A stretch of DNA of 64,000 nucleotides, from contig NZ_CP136051.1 of the NCBI RefSeq assembly GCF_032999765.1, positions 4,688,417 to 4,752,416 on the forward strand, read 5' to 3'. Each line of letters starts with the position of its first letter. Within the stretch, counting starts at the first letter, position 1. The notes below the pieces were generated by a model. It saw only the letters and a list, made by a program, of their open reading frames with translations. It did no database searches and was not told the DNA's origin. Both the position numbers and the translations under genes were made by a program. Below, one piece after another: positions 34,996 through 42,622 of this stretch. The DNA is from Imperialibacter roseus. Its GTDB lineage: Bacteria > Bacteroidota > Bacteroidia > Cytophagales > Cyclobacteriaceae.

Positions 34996-36245
34996 TAGCC
35001 AAGTCGATTTTTTATTTTTTTTATGTAGGGATCTAAGAAAGCAAAATCTTCCCTGGAATAGGCAAATATTTCCCGGATGCTTATCCCTGTAGCGCTTGAA
35101 TACTGATACAAAAACAAGATTCCCCCCAGAGAGTAGCTCAAAGTGGAGGTAAAAGCGGCGCCCACGGCGCCATACCTGGGTATCAGGAGAATATTCAATA
35201 CTATATTCAAACCCAAAGCCGGCACCATAGACTTTAGCGCAAACCAGGGCTTTCCCTGCCCACCCATGTCCATGTTCAATACTTTAAAAATGGTAAGAAG
35301 CAACACACCAGGCATTAGCCATAGCATTACTTCGGCACTGGGTAGAAATTCACTTCCGAAGAGAATCATGATGATAAGCCGGGCACCTAACGCCAATACT
35401 ACACACCCTGACCCTATGATCAGGAGCGAAATCCTCAGCAGCTGGGTTACTTTCAACGAAAAAACTCTCCTGTCTGTCGCCCTTGCCCCCCTGGCAAATA
35501 CGATGGTGCCTAACAGCATGGGGATTTGCCACAGGTATTGCGACAGCACTGAGCCTTTGCTGTAAATACCTATTTCAAACTTATTGGAGAGCCAATCCAT
35601 GATGATTACGTCCACTCTGTAGTTGAGATTAATCACCAACAAAGAGACAGCAAATGCCATTCCGAGGCTAAATAAAGAACCCAGCAGCTGTCTGTTAATG
35701 CGCAGTGACAAATATTTCTGAACCCGCATCCTTGAGATAAGCAGGACACTCATGAGAAAAGGTGCCAGCAACTCAGCTATTAAGGCCCCTTTCAGAGAGA
35801 GACCAGCAAAAACGACCAATACCACAGTCGCCAGAAAGAGGATAAAGGTTGGCACCCACTCTACCTTGTTATACTCAGCAATCTGATTATTGCCCAAATA
35901 GATGCCAGACAAATAAGTATTAAGCAAACTAAACGGGACCGGGGCTATGGCTAAAAAAATAATCAGAGGTTGGTGGGAGCCATTAGACAAATAATAGATG
36001 AGAATAAAAATAGACACAACACTAAAAAGCGTACTCACCAGCCAGGCCTGCAACACGCCTGCCTTTACATCTTCCTCCCCGAACTGACCACTCCCAATCA
36101 AAAAGGCAGAAGACTTGCGCACGCCAAGCGCTCCAAACGTCATAAACAGTGTTGGGTAAACCAAAAGTGCAGTTATTACTCCGTTCAACTCCGGCCCCAA
36201 ATACCTTGCAATGATCATTGCCTTGCCCAAGCCAAACACGATCAT
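34995..36245 (-). CDS. Polysaccharide flippase (Wzx/MOP superfamily)
   Basis: A multi-spanning membrane protein of 416 residues (about 12 hydrophobic segments) that flips undecaprenyl-linked repeat units. IIARYLGPELNGVITALLVY and SSAFLIGSGQFGEEDV are typical of the MOP family N-terminal half; AAFTSTLSYSLGGILFLYQY is near the C-terminus. The frame upstream of the ATG encodes KDLASVASSKGA, which looks like the family's real N-terminus, but no ATG, GTG or TTG precedes it before the in-frame stop of the sulfotransferase gene; see findings. Confidence 0.87.
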   Translation of the reverse strand: MIVFGLGKAMIIARYLGPELNGVITALLVYPTLFMTFGALGVRKSSAFLIGSGQFGEEDVKAGVLQAWLVSTLFSVVSIFILIYYLSNGSHQPLIIFLAIAPVPFSLLNTYLSGIYLGNNQIAEYNKVEWVPTFILFLATVVLVVFAGLSLKGALIAELLAPFLMSVLLISRMRVQKYLSLRINRQLLGSLFSLGMAFAVSLLVINLNYRVDVIIMDWLSNKFEIGIYSKGSVLSQYLWQIPMLLGTIVFARGARATDRRVFSLKVTQLLRISLLIIGSGCVVLALGARLIIMILFGSEFLPSAEVMLWLMPGVLLLTIFKVLNMDMGGQGKPWFALKSMVPALGLNIVLNILLIPRYGAVGAAFTSTLSYSLGGILFLYQYSSATGISIREIFAYSREDFAFLDPYIKKIKNRLG

Positions 36246-36305
36246 TGCTCCCTTGGAGCTGGCAACACTTGCTAAATCTTTAACGACGCTGGCCAGGGGG
36301 ATTCG

Positions 36306-37172
36306 TTAGGTAAGAGGTTGACTGGACGATTTAATAAGCTCTTTCTCAAACTTTTGACAAATAGCCTTGTGGAAAGCAATATCTTCGTGCAGCTCTGCCT
36401 CCAGCTTCTCCTTTGTTGAGGGGTCAATTTTTGGAGGTCTGGCCTCCACCAGGGTTTTGTTCAGGATATATCGTCCCACTCCCAAAAACCCTAATTTTTG
36501 AAGCCTATAAGACAAATGCAAAACTAATTTGGATGATGGAAGCTTCGCCGGATTTTTTTTTACAACATCAAGACTTAACTCATCCATTGACTCAATTTTG
36601 TCGACACCAACAAACTCAAATAGATAATTCAGAAAGTATACCTCGTTGTGAATGAGCAATTCAAATGGAATTATTCTTATGTTGGCTTCATCGAAATAAT
36701 CAAAAACTATATCAAACTGCCTCTTATACCTACTTCTTTGGATGTAAGAGTACATCTTAAAATCGTAGTAACTTCTTTTTGTCCTCAATTTCTCACTTGA
36801 TATCACATCTTCGAAACTAGATATTTCTCTACCCATTCGAATTTGATGCCAATAAAGCGAATAAGCCCTTTCGATAGGGCTTCTGATTACAAAAATCAGT
36901 TTTACATCTGGCACTAACTCTTTTATTCTCTCAATACTACCTGGATTAAATGCACAGTCTGCGGATGTTTGACCAATGATGGAACTTTCACTAGGTGGGA
37001 TAAATATAGATTCATACCATTTTGGTCCATTCCTAAACACTCTGTCATCGTCAAAATAACTGAACTTCATATTTCTTTCCGGCATATAAATTTGTGGATG
37101 ACCTCGCATTAGATCATCCAAAAAAGACGTGCCACTTTTCATAATCCCTGCAATAAGGAAACTTGGCTTCAT
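36306..37172 (-). CDS. Sulfotransferase domain protein
   Basis: PAPS-dependent sulfotransferase, 288 residues from ATG 37172. FLIAGIMKSGTSFLDDLM near 5-22 is the 5'-phosphosulfate loop; KLIFVIRSPIERAYSLYWH the 3'-phosphate site with the conserved Arg and Ser. Predicted to add sulfate to a sugar hydroxyl or amine of the polysaccharide; sulfated capsule would fit a marine organism. The longer frame to 37217 overlaps the upstream gene and is not needed. No PAPS-synthesis genes are in the window. Confidence 0.87.
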   Translation of the reverse strand: MKPSFLIAGIMKSGTSFLDDLMRGHPQIYMPERNMKFSYFDDDRVFRNGPKWYESIFIPPSESSIIGQTSADCAFNPGSIERIKELVPDVKLIFVIRSPIERAYSLYWHQIRMGREISSFEDVISSEKLRTKRSYYDFKMYSYIQRSRYKRQFDIVFDYFDEANIRIIPFELLIHNEVYFLNYLFEFVGVDKIESMDELSLDVVKKNPAKLPSSKLVLHLSYRLQKLGFLGVGRYILNKTLVEARPPKIDPSTKEKLEAELHEDIAFHKAICQKFEKELIKSSSQPLT

Positions 37173-37176
37173 AATT

Positions 37177-37710
37177 TTAATTAGCGGTGGAAATAATTTT
37201 TGCAGGAATTCCTGCAACTACTGAGTTCTCTGGAACATCTGTGTTTACGACAGAATTTGCGCCAACCACTGCGTTTGCTCCAACGTTAATTTTCCCCAAA
37301 AGAACAGCTCCTGTATAGATTTTAACCCCATCTTGAATTGTTGGATATGTAAGGCCTTCGCCCTTTTTACCACTGCTACCTAAAGTCACATGCTGCCAAA
37401 TTTGGACATTGTCTTTAATCACCACCCCCTCACCAATTACAATACCCAAAGGATGAGGAAACTTTATTCCTCTTCCCAAATCGGAATGATACGAAATATG
37501 ACAACATCTTTTCGTCATTTGTCTGTATCGATAAAAGTTAGATAATAGTCGTAATACAGAATAGTTACTGTTCATCAGAAAATACCCTATTCTGTAGTTT
37601 AGGATTAATCTGAAGGATGCATTGGTGAAATAAATGACAAAGTAGGTCAGAACCCCCCCGGCTCCATTTGTTTTAAAATCACTAATTATAAGTTTAATCA
37701 ATACCTTCAA
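37177..37710 (-). CDS. Serine-acetyltransferase-like hexapeptide acyltransferase
   Basis: A 177-residue CysE/WcaB-type enzyme. CCHISYHSDLGRGIKFPHPL and GIVIGEGVVIKDNVQIWQHV give the catalytic histidines and start the beta-helix; the end is NSVVAGIPAKIIS. It likely O-acetylates a sugar of the repeat unit. The start is a TTG at 37710 within TTGA, overlapping the MurA stop, so the two are translationally coupled. Confidence 0.85.
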   Translation of the reverse strand: MKVLIKLIISDFKTNGAGGVLTYFVIYFTNASFRLILNYRIGYFLMNSNYSVLRLLSNFYRYRQMTKRCCHISYHSDLGRGIKFPHPLGIVIGEGVVIKDNVQIWQHVTLGSSGKKGEGLTYPTIQDGVKIYTGAVLLGKINVGANAVVGANSVVNTDVPENSVVAGIPAKIISTAN

Positions 37711-38954
37711 ATTAGGGATGTCAAGTTTTTCAACTTCTCACTAAGGTTTTCATACCCCCTACCAATCTGCCATGCATTTTCGATGACTGTTTCTCCTTCT
37801 GCCGTCATGCCTGCGAGCAGCAGGGCTATTCCAGCCCTAAGGTCAAGTGCCGTCACAGTTGTACCCTTTAGTTTGGTACCTCCGTCGATTACCAGCATCC
37901 CTCCATCTACGTGATAGTTCATGCCCATTTTGGCCAGCTCTTCTGCATAGCCATACCGGCCAGGAAACCTAAGGTCTATGATTTTTGATTCGCCCTTGCT
38001 CATAGCGCCGTACACAGCAAAAAGAGGCTGCATATCTGAATTGATGCCCGGGTAAGGGCCCGTGCTGATCTCCACCGGATAAGGGGTGCCTCCCTTTACA
38101 ATGAGCGACTCTTCGCCCCTATAAAATTTCATGCCACTTTCCCGAAGAAAAACCAGCGGCACTTCGAGGTGCTCAAAAGGAAAATTAAGGATTTCCACAT
38201 CTCCGCCCGTGATCACCGACCCGATGGCCCAGGTTAAAGCTTCCATGTTGTCGGGAATAACGTGATGATACACGCCACTCAATTTTTCCACCCCTTCAAT
38301 GACAATACACTTTTGGCCATATACCTTGACCCTGGCCCCCATCTTATTGAGCATATCAATAAGATCCATTATTTCAGGTCTGATGTGCGGATTCCAGATG
38401 GTGGTGGTACCTTTTGCCAGAGAACCACAAATAATTGAGTTTTCTGTGGCGCCAGTCGAGCGAATAGGCAGGTGAATATCTGCCCCGACCAGCCTGCCAT
38501 CTACTTTAGCGCACAAGTAATTGTCTTCTTCCCATACTTTGGCTCCCAAATTTTCGAGCAGCATTACATGCAAATCGTACTTGCGTTCACCCAGTTTACA
38601 ACCTCCTGGCAGCGGCACTTTGCCTTCTCCAAAACGGGTGGTTAAAGCACCAAGAATGAGCAATGTGTTTCGAATAGACCTCTCATCCCAAACCAGTTTG
38701 GAAGCGAGCTTCGAATGCTCCTCCCAAATCTTAATATAAGAGCCGTCTGCGGCATAGTCTTTTCCCAATACACGCAGCATATCGAGGTGCACCTTTACGT
38801 CCAGCAACTGATTCGGAAAATTGTCGAGCTCAATATCCCCCTCTGTCAACAAAGAAGCCGCCAGGAGTCGTAGTGCTGAGTTTTTGGCACCACTTACTCT
38901 AACCGTTCCGGCAAGTCTCGACTTGCTAACTCTCAACACTTGATTTGTTTCCAT
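37707..38954 (-). CDS. murA: UDP-N-acetylglucosamine 1-carboxyvinyltransferase (MurA-like)
   Basis: EPSP-synthase-fold enzyme that adds enolpyruvate from PEP to UDP-GlcNAc. SGAKNSALRLLAASLL has the Lys24/Asn25 pair and PLPGGCKLGERKYDLHV the catalytic Cys119; the C-terminus RGYENLSEKL is typical. At 415 residues it is full length. The active-site loop (KLGERKYDLH) differs from the common AIGARPVDLH form, so this may be a specialised copy. Its place in a capsule locus, with MurB three kilobases on, suggests synthesis of a lactyl-ether sugar for the polysaccharide. Whether a housekeeping murA exists elsewhere cannot be seen. Confidence 0.9.
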   Translation of the reverse strand: METNQVLRVSKSRLAGTVRVSGAKNSALRLLAASLLTEGDIELDNFPNQLLDVKVHLDMLRVLGKDYAADGSYIKIWEEHSKLASKLVWDERSIRNTLLILGALTTRFGEGKVPLPGGCKLGERKYDLHVMLLENLGAKVWEEDNYLCAKVDGRLVGADIHLPIRSTGATENSIICGSLAKGTTTIWNPHIRPEIMDLIDMLNKMGARVKVYGQKCIVIEGVEKLSGVYHHVIPDNMEALTWAIGSVITGGDVEILNFPFEHLEVPLVFLRESGMKFYRGEESLIVKGGTPYPVEISTGPYPGINSDMQPLFAVYGAMSKGESKIIDLRFPGRYGYAEELAKMGMNYHVDGGMLVIDGGTKLKGTTVTALDLRAGIALLLAGMTAEGETVIENAWQIGRGYENLSEKLKNLTSLI

Positions 38955-39010
38955 ATATAATTGTTACAACGTGCAGAAAACGACCAAAAGCGGCAAGCTG
39001 TCAATCGAGT

Positions 39011-39934
39011 CTATAATAATTTGATCAGCCCTTGCTTTAATTCCGTGCTGACTTCGATATTGAATGTTTTATTTAATTTATCCGTTTCAGCGAGGCTATA
39101 CTTAATGTCTCCGTCTCTTGGCGCCAAAAATTCTATGCTGTTTTTCTTTCCAATTATACTTGCAAAAGTCCCAGCGAGCTCCATCAAGTCACATGGTATA
39201 CCAGTGCCAACATTAAAAACTTCCAACTGACAGTCAGACCCTAGGGCTGATTCAATTACTGTGGCTACGTCCTGGACATAAACAAAGTCTCTGGTCTGCG
39301 TGCCATCGCCATAAATGGTGATCGGCTTGTCGTTTTGCACCATTTCTTTGAATTTAGCGATTACCCCTGAATAAGGGGAATCGTTGAGCTGCCGGGGACC
39401 ATATACATTGAAAAACCGCAGCCCAATGCTGGGCAAGCCATACCACTCGAAATATTTATTGGCGTACCACTCATTGAGTAATTTACTGGCTCCATACGGC
39501 GACAAAGGATTGGGCGTATCACTTTCTTTGATTTTTCTTTCTCCCTGGTCGCCATAAATGGCTGAGCTGGAGGCATATACTACTTTTTTTACTTTGTTTA
39601 CCCTTGCAAAATCTAGCATGTGGAGGAATCCGCTAACATTGACACGGTGGCAATAGGCCGGATCTTCAAAAGAGGCAGGCACGCTTACCTGAGCTGCCAG
39701 GTGGATAATATAGTCGGGTGTAAAGTTCAGCGCTTGCCAGGCAGACAAGTCGGCAATGTCGGCATTGATGAGAAGAACCGCCTCGCCATGATGCGTGAGG
39801 TTGTCGAGTCTGCCAGTAACGAGATTGTCCATCACTATCACCTCGTAGTTGCCTTCGCTCATAAGTTTATCCACCACGTGCGAGCCAATAAAGCCTGCTC
39901 CCCCTGTGACTAATACCTTTTGTTTAGTTGACAT
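39011..39934 (-). CDS. NAD-dependent nucleotide-sugar epimerase (GalE-like extended SDR)
   Basis: A 307-residue extended SDR. VTGGAGFIGSHVVDKL at 9-24 binds NAD, IIHLAAQVSVP and SSSAIYGD line the active site, and YGASK gives the Tyr/Lys pair. GLRFFNVYGPRQ and TRDFVYVQDV are typical of UDP-hexose 4-epimerases. Probably converts UDP-Glc/GlcNAc to the galacto form. A TCGGA repeat block begins 16 bases before the ATG (39951). Confidence 0.87.
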   Translation of the reverse strand: MSTKQKVLVTGGAGFIGSHVVDKLMSEGNYEVIVMDNLVTGRLDNLTHHGEAVLLINADIADLSAWQALNFTPDYIIHLAAQVSVPASFEDPAYCHRVNVSGFLHMLDFARVNKVKKVVYASSSAIYGDQGERKIKESDTPNPLSPYGASKLLNEWYANKYFEWYGLPSIGLRFFNVYGPRQLNDSPYSGVIAKFKEMVQNDKPITIYGDGTQTRDFVYVQDVATVIESALGSDCQLEVFNVGTGIPCDLMELAGTFASIIGKKNSIEFLAPRDGDIKYSLAETDKLNKTFNIEVSTELKQGLIKLL

Positions 39935-39950
39935 GAAGTTTTTTTTGGAG

Positions 39951-40044
39951 GTTCGGATGGTCTGAATGTTCGAGTGTCAGAATATCGGACTGTCTGTCCT
40001 GTCTGAGTGTCTGAACGTCGGACCGTCCGATTGTCTGAGCATCA
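39951..40044. repeat. TCGGA ~10-bp repeat block between two epimerase genes
   Basis: 'ggttcggatggtctgaatg' and 'gtctgaacgtcggaccgtcc' type words at about 10-bp spacing fill the whole 110-bp gap and touch the stop codon at 40045. Confidence 0.78.
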
Positions 40045-41052
40045 TCATTCCTGATAGTACCTTTTGTACCATTTCACAAACTGCTTTACTCCTTCGGCCA
40101 AATGCGTATTACTTTTATACCCCACTGCTTCCTTCAGCGCCTCTGTGCTGGCCCAAGTTTTTTCTACATCACCTGGTTGCATGGGCATCATGTTCAAAAT
40201 AGCTTTCCTTCCAAGCTCTTTTTCCAGGCAGGCAATGAAGTCCATCAGTTTCACGGGGTTGCCATTACCAATATTATAGATGGCATAAGGCAAGGCAGTG
40301 GCCGGCTTTTTGGGTACCAGCTGCACAATACCTTCTACGATGTCGTCGACATAGGTAAAGTCTCTGCTGAGGTTCCCTTCGTTGTACACATCGATGGGCT
40401 TGTCGGCCAATATGTTTTTGGTAAACTTAAAAAGGGCCATATCGGGCCGGCCCCAGGGGCCGTACACGGTGAAGAAGCGCAGACCGGTTAAGGGTAGTTT
40501 GTGCACAGCGGCGTAGCTATGGGCAATGGCTTCGTTGGCTTTTTTGGTGGCGGCGTAGAGAGACATCTGGGTTTCAGTGGTGTCGGCTTCTTCAAACGGC
40601 ACTTTGTCGTTCATGCCATAAACCGAAGAGCTGGAGGCGTAGATCAGGTGCTTGATCTTGTTGCGCTGGCTGGCCTCCAGGATATTGAGGAAGCCTTTCA
40701 CATTGGAGTCGATATAGGCGTGGGGGTTTTCGATGGAGTAGCGCACCCCTGCCTGGGCCGCCAGGTGGATCACGTAATCGAACTGGTGCTTTTCAAACAA
40801 GGCTTCTATGTGTTCGCTGTCGGTAAGGTCGAGCTGGATAAAGCCGATGCCTTTGGTGCCGGTCATTTCTTTGTTGTACATCACCTGGGCCGTGTCGAGG
40901 CCCTGTTGCCTGAGGCGGGCCATTTTGAGCTCCACGCTGTAGTAGGTGTTTAAATTATCTAATCCTACCACATCGAATCCTTCTTTGGCTAATCTAATAG
41001 CGGTGTGCATGCCAATAAACCCCGCCGATCCTGTTACAAGAATTTTGCTCAT
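40045..41052 (-). CDS. UDP-glucuronate 4-epimerase-like enzyme (CapI type)
   Basis: A 335-residue extended SDR. ILVTGSAGFIGMHTAIRLA at 4-22 is the NAD site; LDNLNTYYSVELKMARL is the CapI/GAE signature insertion; SSSSVYGMNDKVPF, YAATK and FFTVYGPWGRPDMALFKFT complete the typical motif set. Expected reaction: UDP-GlcA to UDP-GalA, giving an acidic sugar. It shows visibly higher GC than the glycosyltransferases around it. Confidence 0.88.
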   Translation of the reverse strand: MSKILVTGSAGFIGMHTAIRLAKEGFDVVGLDNLNTYYSVELKMARLRQQGLDTAQVMYNKEMTGTKGIGFIQLDLTDSEHIEALFEKHQFDYVIHLAAQAGVRYSIENPHAYIDSNVKGFLNILEASQRNKIKHLIYASSSSVYGMNDKVPFEEADTTETQMSLYAATKKANEAIAHSYAAVHKLPLTGLRFFTVYGPWGRPDMALFKFTKNILADKPIDVYNEGNLSRDFTYVDDIVEGIVQLVPKKPATALPYAIYNIGNGNPVKLMDFIACLEKELGRKAILNMMPMQPGDVEKTWASTEALKEAVGYKSNTHLAEGVKQFVKWYKRYYQE

Positions 41053-41082
41053 TGAGGAGTTGAAGATTTGAGGCGTGGAAGA

Positions 41083-41275
41083 CGGAAGACGGAAGACCGG
41101 AGACCGGAGACCGAAGCCGGGAAGTATCCGTATAGGCTGTTGGTTATTGTCCTCATTGAATCATTATTTGAGACGGAAGACAGGAGACCGTAGACGGAAG
41201 TCGGAAGGGACTCGTATAGCTTGGAGTTCAAAGTCTTCATTTAATCATTTGTTTCATAGTTCGAGACTGCGGGTC
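41083..41275. repeat. 7-bp GGAGACC-type tandem repeats and two copies of a ~65-bp repeat
   Basis: 'gaagacggaagaccggagac' and 'gagacggaagacaggagacc' are runs of 7-bp units. Between them, 'cctcattgaatcattatttg' (41150) and 'cttcatttaatcatttgttt' (41238), each preceded by 'cgtatag', belong to a ~65-bp element whose third copy is at 42373-42433. On the minus strand the element reads SMRTL/MKTL and SLYG/KLYES with few stops. Confidence 0.65.
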
Positions 41276-41445
41276 GGATGTTCGGATGTTCCGATGATTC
41301 CGACTGCTGGTCGTCGATGTTTTGTCGAGTCCACTTCCCCAGCGTGATGTGCCTCAAGTCTTGAAGGCAAATCATGCGTGTACCCTGTATAATTTTGATT
41401 ATCTTTTTCACTCCGCAATACATATGTAAAATAGAACCCTTCCAT
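41254..41445 (-). pseudogene. Truncated GIY-YIG nuclease-domain gene ending in repeats
   Basis: From ATG 41445 the translation MEGFYFTYVLRSEKDNQNYT then GYTHDLPSRLEAHHAGEV matches the N-terminal half of UvrC/YhbQ-type GIY-YIG proteins (FYTYVL...YYTGYT). After STKHRRP, where relatives continue for some 30 residues, the frame enters a TCGGA block (41265-41310) and reads only repeat-derived residues (GIIGTSEHP) before a stop. So the 3' part of a ~85-codon gene has been replaced. Probably non-functional. Confidence 0.75.
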
Positions 41446-41504
41446 TTGCCTTCATTTCACGGGGTAAAACCAGCGCTTCCGGTGACAAGAATTTTTAATT
41501 TAGA

Positions 41505-41625
41505 GGATTCGGACATTCAGATGGTTCGGATTTTCGGATGGTTCGGACGATTAAGATGTTCGGACTTTCGGACAATTCGGACAGTCGGATGGTTCAGACT
41601 TTCGGATGGTCGGACTGTCAGCACA
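41505..41625. repeat. TCGGA ~10-bp repeat block
   Basis: A clear run of 'gatggttcggattttcggat', 'ggttcggacgattaag', 'atgttcggactttcgg' words. It lies just past the DUF5615 gene's stop at 41653. Confidence 0.8.
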
Positions 41626-41652
41626 ATACTAAAAGACTTAAAATATTCTGTG

Positions 41653-42003
41653 TTAGTTGAGTTCAATGATGGCTGTATCAGTGTTCGTAAGCAAATCAAT
41701 ACTGTTTAATAGTCGCTTGCGAATGAAATCCCAAAGCTTTTGATTGTCGCAATTCCCAATCCCGATCTTAATTAATTTAGGAGGAGCGCCCAGCCTACTT
41801 GTCAAATCAGAAAAATCAGCATCCTTGGATATAAGAATTATATGGCCGTAGTCTTTGGCTATCTGAAATATTTCCTGATCCCCTAGTTGATTAAAGTTGA
41901 GCTTATAAGATGATTTAACTGGCAATTCAACATAAGCATCCATCCATTTTGCGATCGCTGGAGAAATGTTGGCATCAAGCCAAATTTCCCATTCAGGCTT
42001 CAT
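41653..42003 (-). CDS. DUF5615 PIN-like protein (putative toxin)
   Basis: A 116-residue protein. IWLDANISPAIAKWM at 7-21 carries the first acidic residue of a PIN-like fold, and HIILISKDADFSD near 54-66 the KDxDF motif typical of DUF5615. Paired with the DUF433 gene upstream (11-base overlap), the usual two-gene arrangement of putative toxin-antitoxin modules. RNase activity is not demonstrated for this family to my knowledge. Confidence 0.85.
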   Translation of the reverse strand: MKPEWEIWLDANISPAIAKWMDAYVELPVKSSYKLNFNQLGDQEIFQIAKDYGHIILISKDADFSDLTSRLGAPPKLIKIGIGNCDNQKLWDFIRKRLLNSIDLLTNTDTAIIELN

Positions 42004-42229
42004 GAATCACCACAGTGTTTTTCAGCTTGAGCGAGGCATACAAAAGAGCTGCTTTTATATCCGCTTCTTCTAACATTGGGTGCTGCTCTAATATTGCCTC
42101 ATGAGTCATATCGTCAGACAATAGTTCAATGATATCACCCACAGTAAATCTCAAGCCTCTGATAGTAGGTTTCCCACCCATAAGGCCGGGCTTTAGCGTA
42201 ATCCTTTCAAGGAGCTTATGAGTATCCAT
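41993..42229 (-). CDS. DUF433 protein (putative antitoxin)
   Basis: A 78-residue protein. RITLKPGLMGGKPTIRGLRF and DDMTHEAILEQHPMLEEADI are the defining DUF433 motifs, a small helix-turn-helix-like fold. I start at ATG 42229; the TTG at 42250 would add seven residues. Overlaps the DUF5615 gene by 11 bases. Confidence 0.85.
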   Translation of the reverse strand: MDTHKLLERITLKPGLMGGKPTIRGLRFTVGDIIELLSDDMTHEAILEQHPMLEEADIKAALLYASLKLKNTVVIHEA

Positions 42230-42250
42230 TTGATTTATAGTTGTTTCCAA

Positions 42251-42622
42251 GTTACAAATTTTCGAGATATCAAACTGGTAGCATTTTGTTTGTCTCGAAG
42301 AATGAGGTAGTGGATACCCTCCTACTCCTGAGGCTTCGGAGGGCGAGGAAGTTAGCGAATAGAGGGTAGATAGACCCGTGTAACTTGGCGATCAGAGTCC
42401 TCATTGAATCATGCCTTTCATAGTTCGAGACTGTAGATTTCGTTTCATTGCGACAGATTGCTGCGGACAATGAAGGATTCCATTTTGGCTTTGGATATGG
42501 TTTCACGCTCACTTCAGGGAGATTCTCACGCTCGTATCTAATGCAGGCAATCGATAGCATTCTTTCAACTCGCTCCCGCCAAAAGGCGGACAGGCAGAAT
42601 GACGTTCTAATAAAAATGATCG
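42251..42622. other. Repeat-filled gap without a credible gene
   Basis: Holds the third ~65-bp element (42373-42433, 'cctcattgaatcatgccttt'), a 'cattgcgacagattgctgcgg' relative of the 20953 palindrome (42446), and CCGCC-aaaa-GGCGG at 42578-42591. A 118-codon minus-strand frame crosses it but has no protein-like features. Confidence 0.55.
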
